18,431 nt of DNA, taken from assembly GCA_023394655.1 (NCBI GenBank), contig JAEXAG010000042.1, positions 1 through 18,431 on the forward strand, given 5' to 3'. Under the pieces are notes generated by a model, which made no database searches, had not been told where the DNA came from, and saw only the letters and a program-made list of their open reading frames with translations. The position numbers and the translations under genes are program-made. Positions 7,346 to 13,488 of the stretch are shown piece after piece (positions within the stretch are counted from its first letter, which is position 1; each line of letters opens with the position of its first letter). Source of the stretch: Pseudomonadota bacterium (GTDB lineage Bacteria; Pseudomonadota; Gammaproteobacteria; Xanthomonadales; Xanthomonadaceae).

Positions 7346-8524
7346 TTACAGGCCCGCCTGCCAGGCGCTCAGGCCGCCATCGACGTCCTGCACCAGCAGG
7401 ATGCCGTCGGCCACCACGGGCTGGGCGCGGATGGCCTTGCGCGAGACGCGGGCACGTGCGGCCATGCTGCCGTCGGCGGCGTTCAGCCAGTGCAGGTAGC
7501 CATCGGCATCGCCCACCACCACGAACTCGCCCTGCGCGGCCGGCGCGCTCAGCACGCGGCGCGCGAAGCCCGGCTGCTGCCACATCGGCGCGCCGTTGCT
7601 GCGATCGAGCGACCACACCACGTCGCGGGCATCGCTGACCGAAAGCCGCATGTCGCCGAGGCCGATGCCGCCGACGCCGCCGTTTTCCTGCAGCCAGATC
7701 ACCCGGCCGGTCGGGGCTTCGATGGCCGCGGTGCGCGCCTTGTAGCTGGAAACGTAGAGCAGCGTGCCGTCGAGCACGGGCTGGCCGTCGATGTCGTTCA
7801 TGCGATCGAGTTCGCTGCGGCCTTCCGGCTGCGCGACGGTGACTTCCCACAGCTCGCTGCCGTCCATCGCCGAAAGCGCAGTGATCCGGCCGTTGTCGTT
7901 GCCGACGAAGAGATAGCCCGGGCCGAGGGTGAGGCCGGCGTTGCCACGCACGGTGAGCGGGGCGAGATCGGTGCGCCAGGTCCAGCGCGGGGCGCCGCTC
8001 GCGGCATCGAAGGCGGACACGCGGCCATCGTTGGAACGAACGAACACCAGTCCGCCGCCGATCGCCGGGGCGGCGATGACTTCGTTCGGCACCTTCACCT
8101 TCCAGCGTTCGGTACCGGTCGAGGCATCCAGCGCAACCACTTCGCCGTCGAGGCTGCCGGCCACGACGAGGCCTTCACCGACGCCGGGGCCACCCGTCCA
8201 GCGCGACTTGTCCGCGCCGTTCCAGACCCAGGCGGCCTGGCCGGTATGCAGGTCGAGCGCCCGGATGCTGCTGTCGCCGCCGGCGGCGAACACGCGGCCA
8301 TCGGCCACCACCGGGCGCTGGCGCGCACCGCTGCGGCCCTCGCCCTTGCCGATGTTGGCCGACCACAGGCGCTGGACGCGCGTGGTCGGGGTGAAATCCA
8401 CCAGATCGGCCGGCCGCGCCGCCTTTTCCTTGGAGGCGAACCAGCCCTTGACGGTGGTGCAGCCGGACAGCGCCACGGCACAGGCCAGGATGCCGATCAC
8501 GCGAACGATGGAACGGTTTTGCAT
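7346..8524 (-). CDS. bamB: Outer membrane assembly lipoprotein BamB
   Basis: This is a 392-residue outer-membrane lipoprotein of the BAM complex, which folds beta-barrel proteins into the outer membrane. The signal peptide ends in the lipobox LSGC with C22 as the lipidated residue (S20 and G21 before it). The mature protein is a string of PQQ-like beta-propeller repeats. Examples are 'ALDLHTGQAAWVW', 'ALDASTGTERWKV', 'AFDAASGAPRWTW' and 'ALSAMDGSELWEV', each a strand ending with the Asp-x-x-x-Gly-x-x-x-Trp pattern, consistent with an eight-bladed propeller. The length equals that of the E. coli protein. A GAGGA Shine-Dalgarno precedes the ATG at 8524. It sits between yfgM and der, as in enterobacteria. 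Confidence 0.96.
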   Translation of the reverse strand: MQNRSIVRVIGILACAVALSGCTTVKGWFASKEKAARPADLVDFTPTTRVQRLWSANIGKGEGRSGARQRPVVADGRVFAAGGDSSIRALDLHTGQAAWVWNGADKSRWTGGPGVGEGLVVAGSLDGEVVALDASTGTERWKVKVPNEVIAAPAIGGGLVFVRSNDGRVSAFDAASGAPRWTWRTDLAPLTVRGNAGLTLGPGYLFVGNDNGRITALSAMDGSELWEVTVAQPEGRSELDRMNDIDGQPVLDGTLLYVSSYKARTAAIEAPTGRVIWLQENGGVGGIGLGDMRLSVSDARDVVWSLDRSNGAPMWQQPGFARRVLSAPAAQGEFVVVGDADGYLHWLNAADGSMAARARVSRKAIRAQPVVADGILLVQDVDGGLSAWQAGL

Positions 8525-8583
8525 TGGAATTCCTCGTGGGGGGCGGCGCCGAGCGCCATGCCTTGCGATGGGTGGGCGAAGGA

Positions 8584-9207
8584 TCAGCCCGCAGCGGGAT
8601 CGGGGGCCTGGCCACCGACGCCCGCAAGTTTGAGTTCGACCAGTTGACGCTGCGGTGAACCTTCTTCCAGCGTGCGCAGGGCCTGCTGGTAGCTGGCGCG
8701 CGCCGCTTCGTCCTGGCCGAGCGCGGCCTGCGCATCGCCCAGGATCTCCAGACCGGAAGCGGCTTCGGGCTTGCCGAGCAGGCCGATGGCCTCCTCGGCC
8801 TTGCCGCCATCGATCAACAAACGCGCGATGCGCTGGTCGATCACCGATTTCAGCGCGGCATCGTCGGTGCGGATCGCACGCAGCGTGGCGAGCGCTTCCT
8901 CGGGCTTGCCGGCTTCCACCTGCGTCTTGGCGACTTCCAGTCCGCCGAGCACGGCATAAGGAGATCCGGCCGGCAGCTTGGCCAGCGCCTGCGGCGCCTG
9001 CGCGGGATCGGCGACGAGCTGCTGCTCGAAGGCGTCATAGGCAAGCGCGCGGGCCTGGCGATCGCCCTCCTGCTTGCCCTGCCAGGTGTGCCAGCCGTAG
9101 ATGATGGCGAGGCCGAGGCCGATACCGCCGATCAGGCCGAGTGCATTGCGTTGCAGCCACGAGCGGACGCGTTCGCCCTGCTCGTGTTCGTTCAGAAGTT
9201 CATCCAT
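8584..9207 (-). CDS. yfgM: YfgM, TPR-containing periplasmic chaperone of the SecYEG translocon
   Basis: This is a 207-residue single-pass inner-membrane protein (E. coli YfgM has 206). The cytoplasmic N-terminus is charged (MDELLNEHEQGERVRSWLQR), one transmembrane helix spans about 21-41 (NALGLIGGIGLGLAIIYGWHTW), and the rest is a periplasmic tetratricopeptide-like domain of paired helices from about 45 to 190. The family works with PpiD at SecYEG, helping proteins leave the translocon. The sequence shows YfgM's TPR_21-type layout. GAAGG lies 6 bases before the ATG. bamB follows 59 bases downstream, including the bamB Shine-Dalgarno. The upstream gap to rodZ contains a strong inverted repeat. 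Confidence 0.9.
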   Translation of the reverse strand: MDELLNEHEQGERVRSWLQRNALGLIGGIGLGLAIIYGWHTWQGKQEGDRQARALAYDAFEQQLVADPAQAPQALAKLPAGSPYAVLGGLEVAKTQVEAGKPEEALATLRAIRTDDAALKSVIDQRIARLLIDGGKAEEAIGLLGKPEAASGLEILGDAQAALGQDEAARASYQQALRTLEEGSPQRQLVELKLAGVGGQAPDPAAG

Positions 9208-9233
9208 TTCTTGCCTTCAAGCGGGGCGTGCCG

Positions 9234-9268
9234 CGGGCGTCGCGGCGGGGTTCGTGGGGCGACGCCCG
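9234..9268. repeat. 10-bp inverted repeat between rodZ and yfgM
   Basis: CGGGCGTCGC (9234-9243) and GCGACGCCCG (9259-9268) are perfect complements separated by 15 bases. The hairpin lies in the 86-base gap between the rodZ stop and the yfgM start, beginning 26 bases upstream of the yfgM ATG. Neither strand has a run of T after it, so it is not a classical terminator. A processing site, an mRNA-stability element or a regulatory structure are all possible. Confidence 0.6.
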
Positions 9269-9293
9269 GTTGGCCAAGCAGGCCGTCAGGCCG

Positions 9294-10076
9294 TCATCGC
9301 TCGGGCCGCGCGGGCGAACCGTCAGAGGATACCGTAAAGCGCGCGACGTTCGACCGCAGCCAGGGCGACATGTCCAGCGGACGGCCGGCGTGGGAGACCT
9401 GCACTTCCGATGCATTGCCAAGCACGGCACGGCCCAGCTCGCCGGAGGCGAACTGACGCCGGTCGCCGGGTTTCATCAGGCCTTTTTCCAGCGTGCTGCC
9501 ATCGGGCGAGTAGAACTGCACCCAGCTCTCACCCTGGAAATCGAAAGTCAGGACGGGGGCTGCCACCGGCTCCGCGGCCTTCGGCAGGGATGCCATCGAA
9601 GCACTGACCGGCTCGCGCTGCGGCGCGACGCGCGGCGTACCCGGTGCCGCGACGCCTTCGGCGAGACCACCGGCCGGGACAGGCGGACGGGTCAGTGCCA
9701 TGTAGACCGGGATCGCCAGGCCGAGGGTCATGACGACATACACCGTCTTCATCCCGAGATCGTTGAAGAAGCGCTCCCAGCCCGACACGTGCTCGCGAGA
9801 CACCAGCGGCATCGGTTGCACGGGGCCGAGCTCCGCGGCGGCGAGCATCGGCTCCGGATCCAGGCCGAGCCGCTTGGCATAACTGCGGATTTGCCCACGC
9901 ACGAATACCGGGGCGCCGAGGCGCGACCACTCGCCGGCTTCCATCGCCTGGAGCATCCGCACCTGCATGTGCAGCTCGCTGGCCACTGCCTGCAGCGAAA
10001 GCCCGGACTGTTCGCGGGCATCACGCAGGCGCTGGCCGGCAGCGATCATGTTTTCGGTATTCACCGTGCTGTTCAT
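9294..10076 (-). CDS. rodZ: Cytoskeletal protein RodZ
   Basis: This is a 260-residue inner-membrane protein linking MreB filaments to the elongation machinery for rod shape. An N-terminal HTH_25/Xre-like helix-turn-helix covers about 12-75 (GQRLRDAREQSGLSLQAVASEL, then APVFVRGQIRSYAKRLGLDPE). A juxtamembrane segment with W100 and 'RFF' leads to one transmembrane helix at about 109-128 (MKTVYVVMTLGLAIPVYMAL). A Pro/Ala-rich periplasmic linker follows, then the RodZ C-terminal beta domain (DUF4115) at about 175-250, with 'FQGESWVQFYSPDG'. It is shorter than E. coli RodZ (337), mainly in the linker. The ATG at 10076 lies 5 bases after the pilF stop; an internal ATG at 10049 is possible but would leave the same domains. 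In E. coli rodZ is followed by ispG; here it is not. Confidence 0.93.
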   Translation of the reverse strand: MNSTVNTENMIAAGQRLRDAREQSGLSLQAVASELHMQVRMLQAMEAGEWSRLGAPVFVRGQIRSYAKRLGLDPEPMLAAAELGPVQPMPLVSREHVSGWERFFNDLGMKTVYVVMTLGLAIPVYMALTRPPVPAGGLAEGVAAPGTPRVAPQREPVSASMASLPKAAEPVAAPVLTFDFQGESWVQFYSPDGSTLEKGLMKPGDRRQFASGELGRAVLGNASEVQVSHAGRPLDMSPWLRSNVARFTVSSDGSPARPER

Positions 10077-10081
10077 CGCTT

Positions 10082-10894
10082 TCAGTTCCCGGGATCGGTG
10101 GTTCCGGCAGCGGCGGGGAACTCGCTGCTCAGGCGTTGTCGGTAGCGGGCGGCGCTGGCGGCATCACCCAGTTGCTGTTCGGCCTGGATGGCGGTCTGCA
10201 GCGCCGCGGCGGTGACCGGTTGCAGCTCCAGCCGGCGCTGGATGAAGGCGCGCGCCTCCATCGGCTGGCCACGGCGCAGCGAGAGCAGCGCAAGCTTTTC
10301 CAGCGCGAGCGCATTGACGGGGTCCAGTTGCAGGGCCTGGCGCAGCAGGCCGTGCGCGCGATCGCCCTGCCCGGCATCGACCGCGCAGGCACCGGCATTG
10401 GCCAGCATGTCGGCACCGGCGGCGTTGGCCGCGATGACGTGCTCGAACAGCGCCAGGCCTTCGCTGGCGCGCCCGCTGGCACACAACCAAGCGGCGTAGT
10501 TGCCGATTTCCGCGCTACGGCCGCCGGACATCTCGGCGGCCTTCTTGAAGTAGGCGCCGGCCTCCTCGATGCGCCCCTGCTGCTGCGCGATCGCGCCGAG
10601 CAGGGTGTGGGCATCCACCGAGGTTGGATCGGCGCGGAGGACGGCCTGCGCGAGGCTTGCCGCGCCGGCGAGATCGCCGGCCTGCAGCGCCGCGGAGGCC
10701 TGCGCCACCTGCTGGTGTGCGGCCATGCGCGCACGCACCTCGGCGCTGTCGCGGGCGACGACGGGCTGGCGGACCTGCTCCACCTTGAGCTTGCCCATGT
10801 CGGGCTTGATGAAGGTCAGGCGATTGCAGCCCGATGCGGCGAGCACGCCGCCGGCAATGGCGAGGCTGGCGATGATGCGATCAAACCGCCGCAT
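10082..10894 (-). CDS. pilF: Type IV pilus biogenesis lipoprotein PilF (PilW)
   Basis: This is a 270-residue lipoprotein pilotin. The family uses tetratricopeptide repeats to help the PilQ secretin assemble in the outer membrane for type IV pili. The signal peptide ends in the lipobox AASGC, with C23 as the lipidated cysteine. Several TPR helix pairs run from about 60 to 255: 'AHTLLGAIAQQQGRIEEAGAYFKKA', 'NYAAWLCASGRASEGLALFE' and 'ALEKLALLSLRRGQPMEARAF'. This fits the usual six-TPR layout. The ATG overlaps the end of rlmN by 14 bases and has a strong GGAGG 5 bases upstream. Pilus genes themselves are not in the window, as is usual for this locus. Confidence 0.9.
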   Translation of the reverse strand: MRRFDRIIASLAIAGGVLAASGCNRLTFIKPDMGKLKVEQVRQPVVARDSAEVRARMAAHQQVAQASAALQAGDLAGAASLAQAVLRADPTSVDAHTLLGAIAQQQGRIEEAGAYFKKAAEMSGGRSAEIGNYAAWLCASGRASEGLALFEHVIAANAAGADMLANAGACAVDAGQGDRAHGLLRQALQLDPVNALALEKLALLSLRRGQPMEARAFIQRRLELQPVTAAALQTAIQAEQQLGDAASAARYRQRLSSEFPAAAGTTDPGN

Positions 10895-12089
10895 CGATGC
10901 CTCCGGAAACCGCCTTCAGCCGCTTGGCGTGTTCGGCCTGGCGACGGGTGCGATCCAGCACCTGCCCCTTGAGCTGGCCGCAGGCGGCGTCGATGTCGTC
11001 ACCGCGGGTGCGGCGCAGCGGCGCCACCAACCCGGCATTGTTGAGCACCTTCTGGAAGGCGCGGATTTCACCATCCCCCGAGCGCGCATAGCGGGTGCCG
11101 GGGAACGGGTTGAAGGGAATCAGGTTGACCTTGGCCGCATCCTTCATCTGCACGCGGCGGTCGAAGTCGCGCATCAGGCCGGCCAGCGCACGCGCATGTT
11201 CGGGCTGGTCGTTGACGCCGCGCATCAGCGTGTATTCGAACGTCACCGATTCGCCCTTCTTGCGCAGTGCGTAACGCACGCAGGCGTCCATCAGCGTGGC
11301 GATGTCGTACTTGCGGTTGAGCGGCACCAGTTCGTTGCGCAGCTCGTCAAAAGGCGCGTGCAGCGACACCGCCAGCGAAACGTCGCTCTCCTGCCCGAGG
11401 CGGTCGATCATCGGCACCAGGCCGGCGGTCGAAAGCGTGACCCGCTTGTTGGCGAGGCCGTAGCCGAGATCGTCGCGCATCACGCTCATCGCGGTGACGA
11501 CGTTGTCGAAGTTCATCAGCGGCTCGCCCATGCCCATCATCACCACGTTGGTGACGCGGCGCTGGCGATGCGGCACGTTGCCGAGGTGGCGCGCGGCCAC
11601 CCACACCTGGCCGATGATCTCGGCCGCCGACAGATTGCGGTTGAAGCCCTGGGTGGCGGTGGAGCAGAACGAGCAGTTGAGCGCGCAGCCCACCTGCGAT
11701 GACACGCACAGCGTGCCGCGGCCCTTGTCGGGGATGTAGACGGTTTCAATGGCATTGCCACCATCCATGCCCAGCAGCCACTTGTGGGTGCCGTCCTCCG
11801 AACCCTTGTCGAAGAGCACGTTGGGCACCACGATCTCGGCCTTCTCCTCCAGCTTGGCGCGCAGCGCCTTGCCGAGGTCGGTCATTTCATCGAACGTGGT
11901 GGCGTGGCGATGGTGGATCCACTTCATCACCTGTTCGGCGCGGAAGCGCTTTTCGCCGAGGGTCTCGACGAAAAACGCTTCCATCCCCGCGCGATCCAGC
12001 GCCAGCAGGTTCTGCTTCGCCGGCACGGCCGGGTCCGTCACGGTCTCGGGGACCGTGCCGGTGGCTTGGCTTGGCGGCCTGGGATCCAT
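10881..12089 (-). CDS. rlmN: Dual-specificity RNA methyltransferase RlmN
   Basis: This is a 402-residue radical-SAM enzyme that makes 2-methyladenosine at A2503 of 23S rRNA and A37 of some tRNAs. The cluster cysteines are C135, C139 and C142 in GCALNCSFC. C128 corresponds to E. coli C118, and C370 in RGDDIDAACGQL matches the E. coli C355 that carries the transferred methyl/methylene. An N-terminal helical accessory domain with 'EKRFRAEQVMKWIHH' (46-60) binds RNA. 'MMGMGEPLMNFD' (184-195) is the SAM-contact motif. The frame is open to 12203, but I chose the ATG at 12089 (MDPRPPSQ), because the upstream stretch overlaps ndk out of frame. Its Shine-Dalgarno is weak. ndk ends 22 bases upstream and the 3' end overlaps pilF. 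Confidence 0.96.
   Translation of the reverse strand: MDPRPPSQATGTVPETVTDPAVPAKQNLLALDRAGMEAFFVETLGEKRFRAEQVMKWIHHRHATTFDEMTDLGKALRAKLEEKAEIVVPNVLFDKGSEDGTHKWLLGMDGGNAIETVYIPDKGRGTLCVSSQVGCALNCSFCSTATQGFNRNLSAAEIIGQVWVAARHLGNVPHRQRRVTNVVMMGMGEPLMNFDNVVTAMSVMRDDLGYGLANKRVTLSTAGLVPMIDRLGQESDVSLAVSLHAPFDELRNELVPLNRKYDIATLMDACVRYALRKKGESVTFEYTLMRGVNDQPEHARALAGLMRDFDRRVQMKDAAKVNLIPFNPFPGTRYARSGDGEIRAFQKVLNNAGLVAPLRRTRGDDIDAACGQLKGQVLDRTRRQAEHAKRLKAVSGGIDAAV
10900..10904 (-). promoter_or_regulatory. Strong Shine-Dalgarno of pilF inside rlmN
   Basis: GGAGG (minus strand), 5 bases before the ATG at 10894, lies wholly inside the 3' coding end of rlmN. It fixes the pilF start and confirms that the 14-base gene overlap is real. 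It is the strongest ribosome-binding site in this run, so pilF can be translated independently of rlmN. Confidence 0.75.
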
Positions 12090-12111
12090 GGGGATTGCCG
12101 TTCGCAGCCGA

Positions 12112-12537
12112 TCAGCGGGCGTGCACGTCCGTCGCCGGGAAGAAGTAGGCGATCTCGATCGCGGCGTTCTCCAGGGAGTCGGAACCGTGCACGGCGTTGG
12201 CATCGATGGAATCGGCGAAATCGGCGCGGATCGTGCCGGGCGCGGCTTCCTTCGGGTTGGTGGCGCCCATCAGTTCGCGGTTCTTCAGCACCGCGCCCTC
12301 GCCTTCGAGCACCTGCACCATCACCGGGCCGGAGATCATGAAGTTGACCAGTGCGCCGAAGAACGGACGCTCGCGGTGGACCGCGTAGAAACCTTCGGCT
12401 TCCTGCTTGGAGAGCTGCTTCATGCTGGCAGCGACAACCTTCAGGCCGTTCTTCTCGAAGCGGGAATAGATTTCACCGATCACGTTCTTGGCAACGGCAT
12501 CGGGCTTGATGATGGAAAGGGTGCGCTCCAGCGCCAT
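12112..12537 (-). CDS. ndk: Nucleoside diphosphate kinase
   Basis: This is a 141-residue enzyme that transfers the gamma phosphate of NTPs to NDPs by a phosphohistidine intermediate, balancing nucleotide pools. It starts MALERTLSIIKPDAVAKN, the family N-terminus with the nucleotide-contacting Lys in IIKPDAV. The active-site histidine is H117 in NAVHGSDS, and 'RELMGATNP' (87-95) and the C-terminal 'YFFPATD' also match. Length is within a few residues of the E. coli enzyme. The ATG at 12537 has GGAG about 6 bases upstream. It is the first gene of the nine-gene minus-strand run, so the run's main promoter should lie between here and the divergent regulator at 12819. The ndk-rlmN-pilF-rodZ order agrees with other gammaproteobacteria. 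Confidence 0.97.
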   Translation of the reverse strand: MALERTLSIIKPDAVAKNVIGEIYSRFEKNGLKVVAASMKQLSKQEAEGFYAVHRERPFFGALVNFMISGPVMVQVLEGEGAVLKNRELMGATNPKEAAPGTIRADFADSIDANAVHGSDSLENAAIEIAYFFPATDVHAR

Positions 12538-12565
12538 GGGGATCTCCGGGTTTTTCGAGGGAACA

Positions 12566-12581
12566 CGGGCCATGCGGCCCG
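12566..12581 (-). repeat. Hairpin in the ndk leader (proximal)
   Basis: A perfect 6-bp stem CGGGCC/GGCCCG closes a 4-base loop, 28 bases before the ndk ATG on the minus strand. It has no following T run within 10 bases, so it is not an obvious terminator. It would fold in the ndk leader if transcription starts upstream of it. Confidence 0.4.
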
Positions 12582-12599
12582 GGACGGGTCGGGGCAATT

Positions 12600-12615
12600 C
12601 CGCGACAAATCGCGG
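12600..12615 (-). repeat. Hairpin in the ndk leader (distal)
   Basis: A perfect 6-bp stem CCGCGA/TCGCGG closes a 4-base loop, 62 bases before the ndk ATG. With the proximal hairpin it makes two short stems in tandem, 18 bases apart. This could be simple GC-rich chance or a leader structure affecting ndk translation. Confidence 0.35.
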
Positions 12616-12713
12616 GCTTACGGACACATTCGCAATTAGTCTAACGAATGCTTGACGCCGCGTACACATCCGGCTAGTCAACTGTTTCGTGATGCGGAGC
12701 ACATGATTCAGGC

Positions 12714-12766
12714 GCGTCATGCGGTCAGGGCCCACTCCGGAAGGATGCCGCAGTGCAGCATGACGC
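12714..12766. repeat. Spaced 9-bp inverted repeat between ndk and the TetR gene
   Basis: GCGTCATGC (12714-12722) and GCATGACGC (12758-12766) are perfect inverted copies separated by 35 bases, within the divergent control region. An alternative inner pairing, TGCGG (12720-12724) with CCGCA (12748-12752), is also possible. The repeat could be two operator half-sites or a long-looped hairpin. It sits 53 bases upstream of the regulator start. Confidence 0.4.
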
Positions 12767-12789
12767 CTGCCCCGCCCCCCGATACCATC

Positions 12790-12803
12790 CAATCATCTGT
12801 TTG
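12790..12803. promoter_or_regulatory. Candidate PsrA-type operator ahead of the TetR gene
   Basis: CAATC-ATCT-GTTTG (12790-12803) matches the PsrA box I remember from Pseudomonas, (C/G)AAAC-N2-4-GTTT(G/C), with one mismatch in the left half. It ends 15 bases before the start of a regulator whose DNA-binding domain closely resembles PsrA, the right place for autorepression. Partly overlapping it is an imperfect palindrome CTGTTTGAATCAG (12797-12809). This is a motif match by eye only. Confidence 0.45.
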
Positions 12804-12818
12804 AATCAGGCGTTTCCA

Positions 12819-13439
12819 ATGTCGTCGGGACAGTTCAGCACCAAGGATCGGATCCTCAATGCCGCCGAAGGCCTGTTCGCCCAGCAGGGTTTCTCCGGCA
12901 CCTCCCTGCGCGAAGTCACCAGCCGTGCCGACGTGAACATCGCCGCGGTCAATTACCACTTCGGCAGCAAGGAAAACCTGATCAACGAGGTGTTCCGCCG
13001 GCGCATGGACGAAATGAGCGCCGCGCGCCTGTCGCTGCTGAAAGAAGCGGTCGCCCGGCAGCCCGGCGAGATCGAGCCGATCCTCCACGCCTTCGTGGCG
13101 CCGGCGCTGGCGGTTTCGCACGAGCGCGCGGGGGGCGCCTTCATCCGGGTCATCGCCCGCGCCTATGCCGAGAAGAACGACAGCCTGCGCGGCTTCCTCT
13201 CCGCGCGTTACGGGCACGTGCTGCGCGATTTCGCCAAGGCGCTGGCCGCCTGCCTGCCCGGGCTGGACAAGGAGCAGCTGTACTGGCGGCTCGATTTCAT
13301 CTCCGGCGCGCTCACCTACGCGATGGCGGATTTCGGCGCGATCAAGCGACCGCACGATGTCAGCGAAGAATCGCACCAGCGGCGCGCTGCCGAAGAACTC
13401 ATCGCTTTCGCCGCCGCCGGGTTGCGCGCGCCGGCCTGA
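12819..13439 (+). CDS. PsrA-like TetR family regulator of fatty-acid degradation
   Basis: This is a 206-residue TetR/AcrR repressor. The N-terminal helix-turn-helix covers about 8-55: 'DRILNAAEGLFAQQGFSGTS', then 'REVTSRADVNIAAVNYHFGSK' at 31-51. The AAVNYHFGSK recognition segment and overall spacing closely resemble Pseudomonas PsrA, which senses long-chain fatty acids and represses beta-oxidation genes. The C-terminal ligand domain (about 70-200) also has PsrA-like features, with 'LYWRLDFISGALTYAMADFGAIK' near the end. I chose the ATG at 12819 rather than the in-frame ATG at 12753, because the former has AGG upstream and fits family N-termini. It is followed in the same direction by a FadN-type gene and a thiolase, so local and self-regulation are likely. 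Ligand identity is inferred. Confidence 0.88.
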   Translation: MSSGQFSTKDRILNAAEGLFAQQGFSGTSLREVTSRADVNIAAVNYHFGSKENLINEVFRRRMDEMSAARLSLLKEAVARQPGEIEPILHAFVAPALAVSHERAGGAFIRVIARAYAEKNDSLRGFLSARYGHVLRDFAKALAACLPGLDKEQLYWRLDFISGALTYAMADFGAIKRPHDVSEESHQRRAAEELIAFAAAGLRAPA

Positions 13440-13440
13440 T

Positions 13441-13449
13441 CCCCCCCCC
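13441..13449. repeat. C9 homopolymer between regulator and fad genes
   Basis: Nine consecutive C residues lie immediately after the regulator stop codon (13437-13439) and 39 bases before the FadN-type start. The tract is outside any coding sequence. Its length could vary by slippage or be a sequencing artefact. Confidence 0.6.
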
Positions 13450-13488
13450 ACTCCCACCATTCCCTTGCATCCACACCTGGAGCCTGAA

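Noticed and set aside
4771..7638. A 955-codon open frame on the plus strand, antisense to the moeB-like and der genes
   Set aside because: It has no recognisable domain, is His/Ala/Gly/Arg-rich as expected from the reverse of GC-rich codons, and lies exactly over two well-supported conserved genes.
12090..12203. N-terminal extension of rlmN by 38 codons into ndk
   Set aside because: The extension is the out-of-frame reading of the conserved ndk C-terminus and has no RlmN-like sequence.
12620..12690. A sigma-70 promoter for ndk (TTGACT or TAGACT hexamers on the minus strand)
   Set aside because: TTGACT has no reasonable -10 element at 16-18 bases, and TAGACT has only a 3/6 match at the -35 position, so no specific promoter can be supported.
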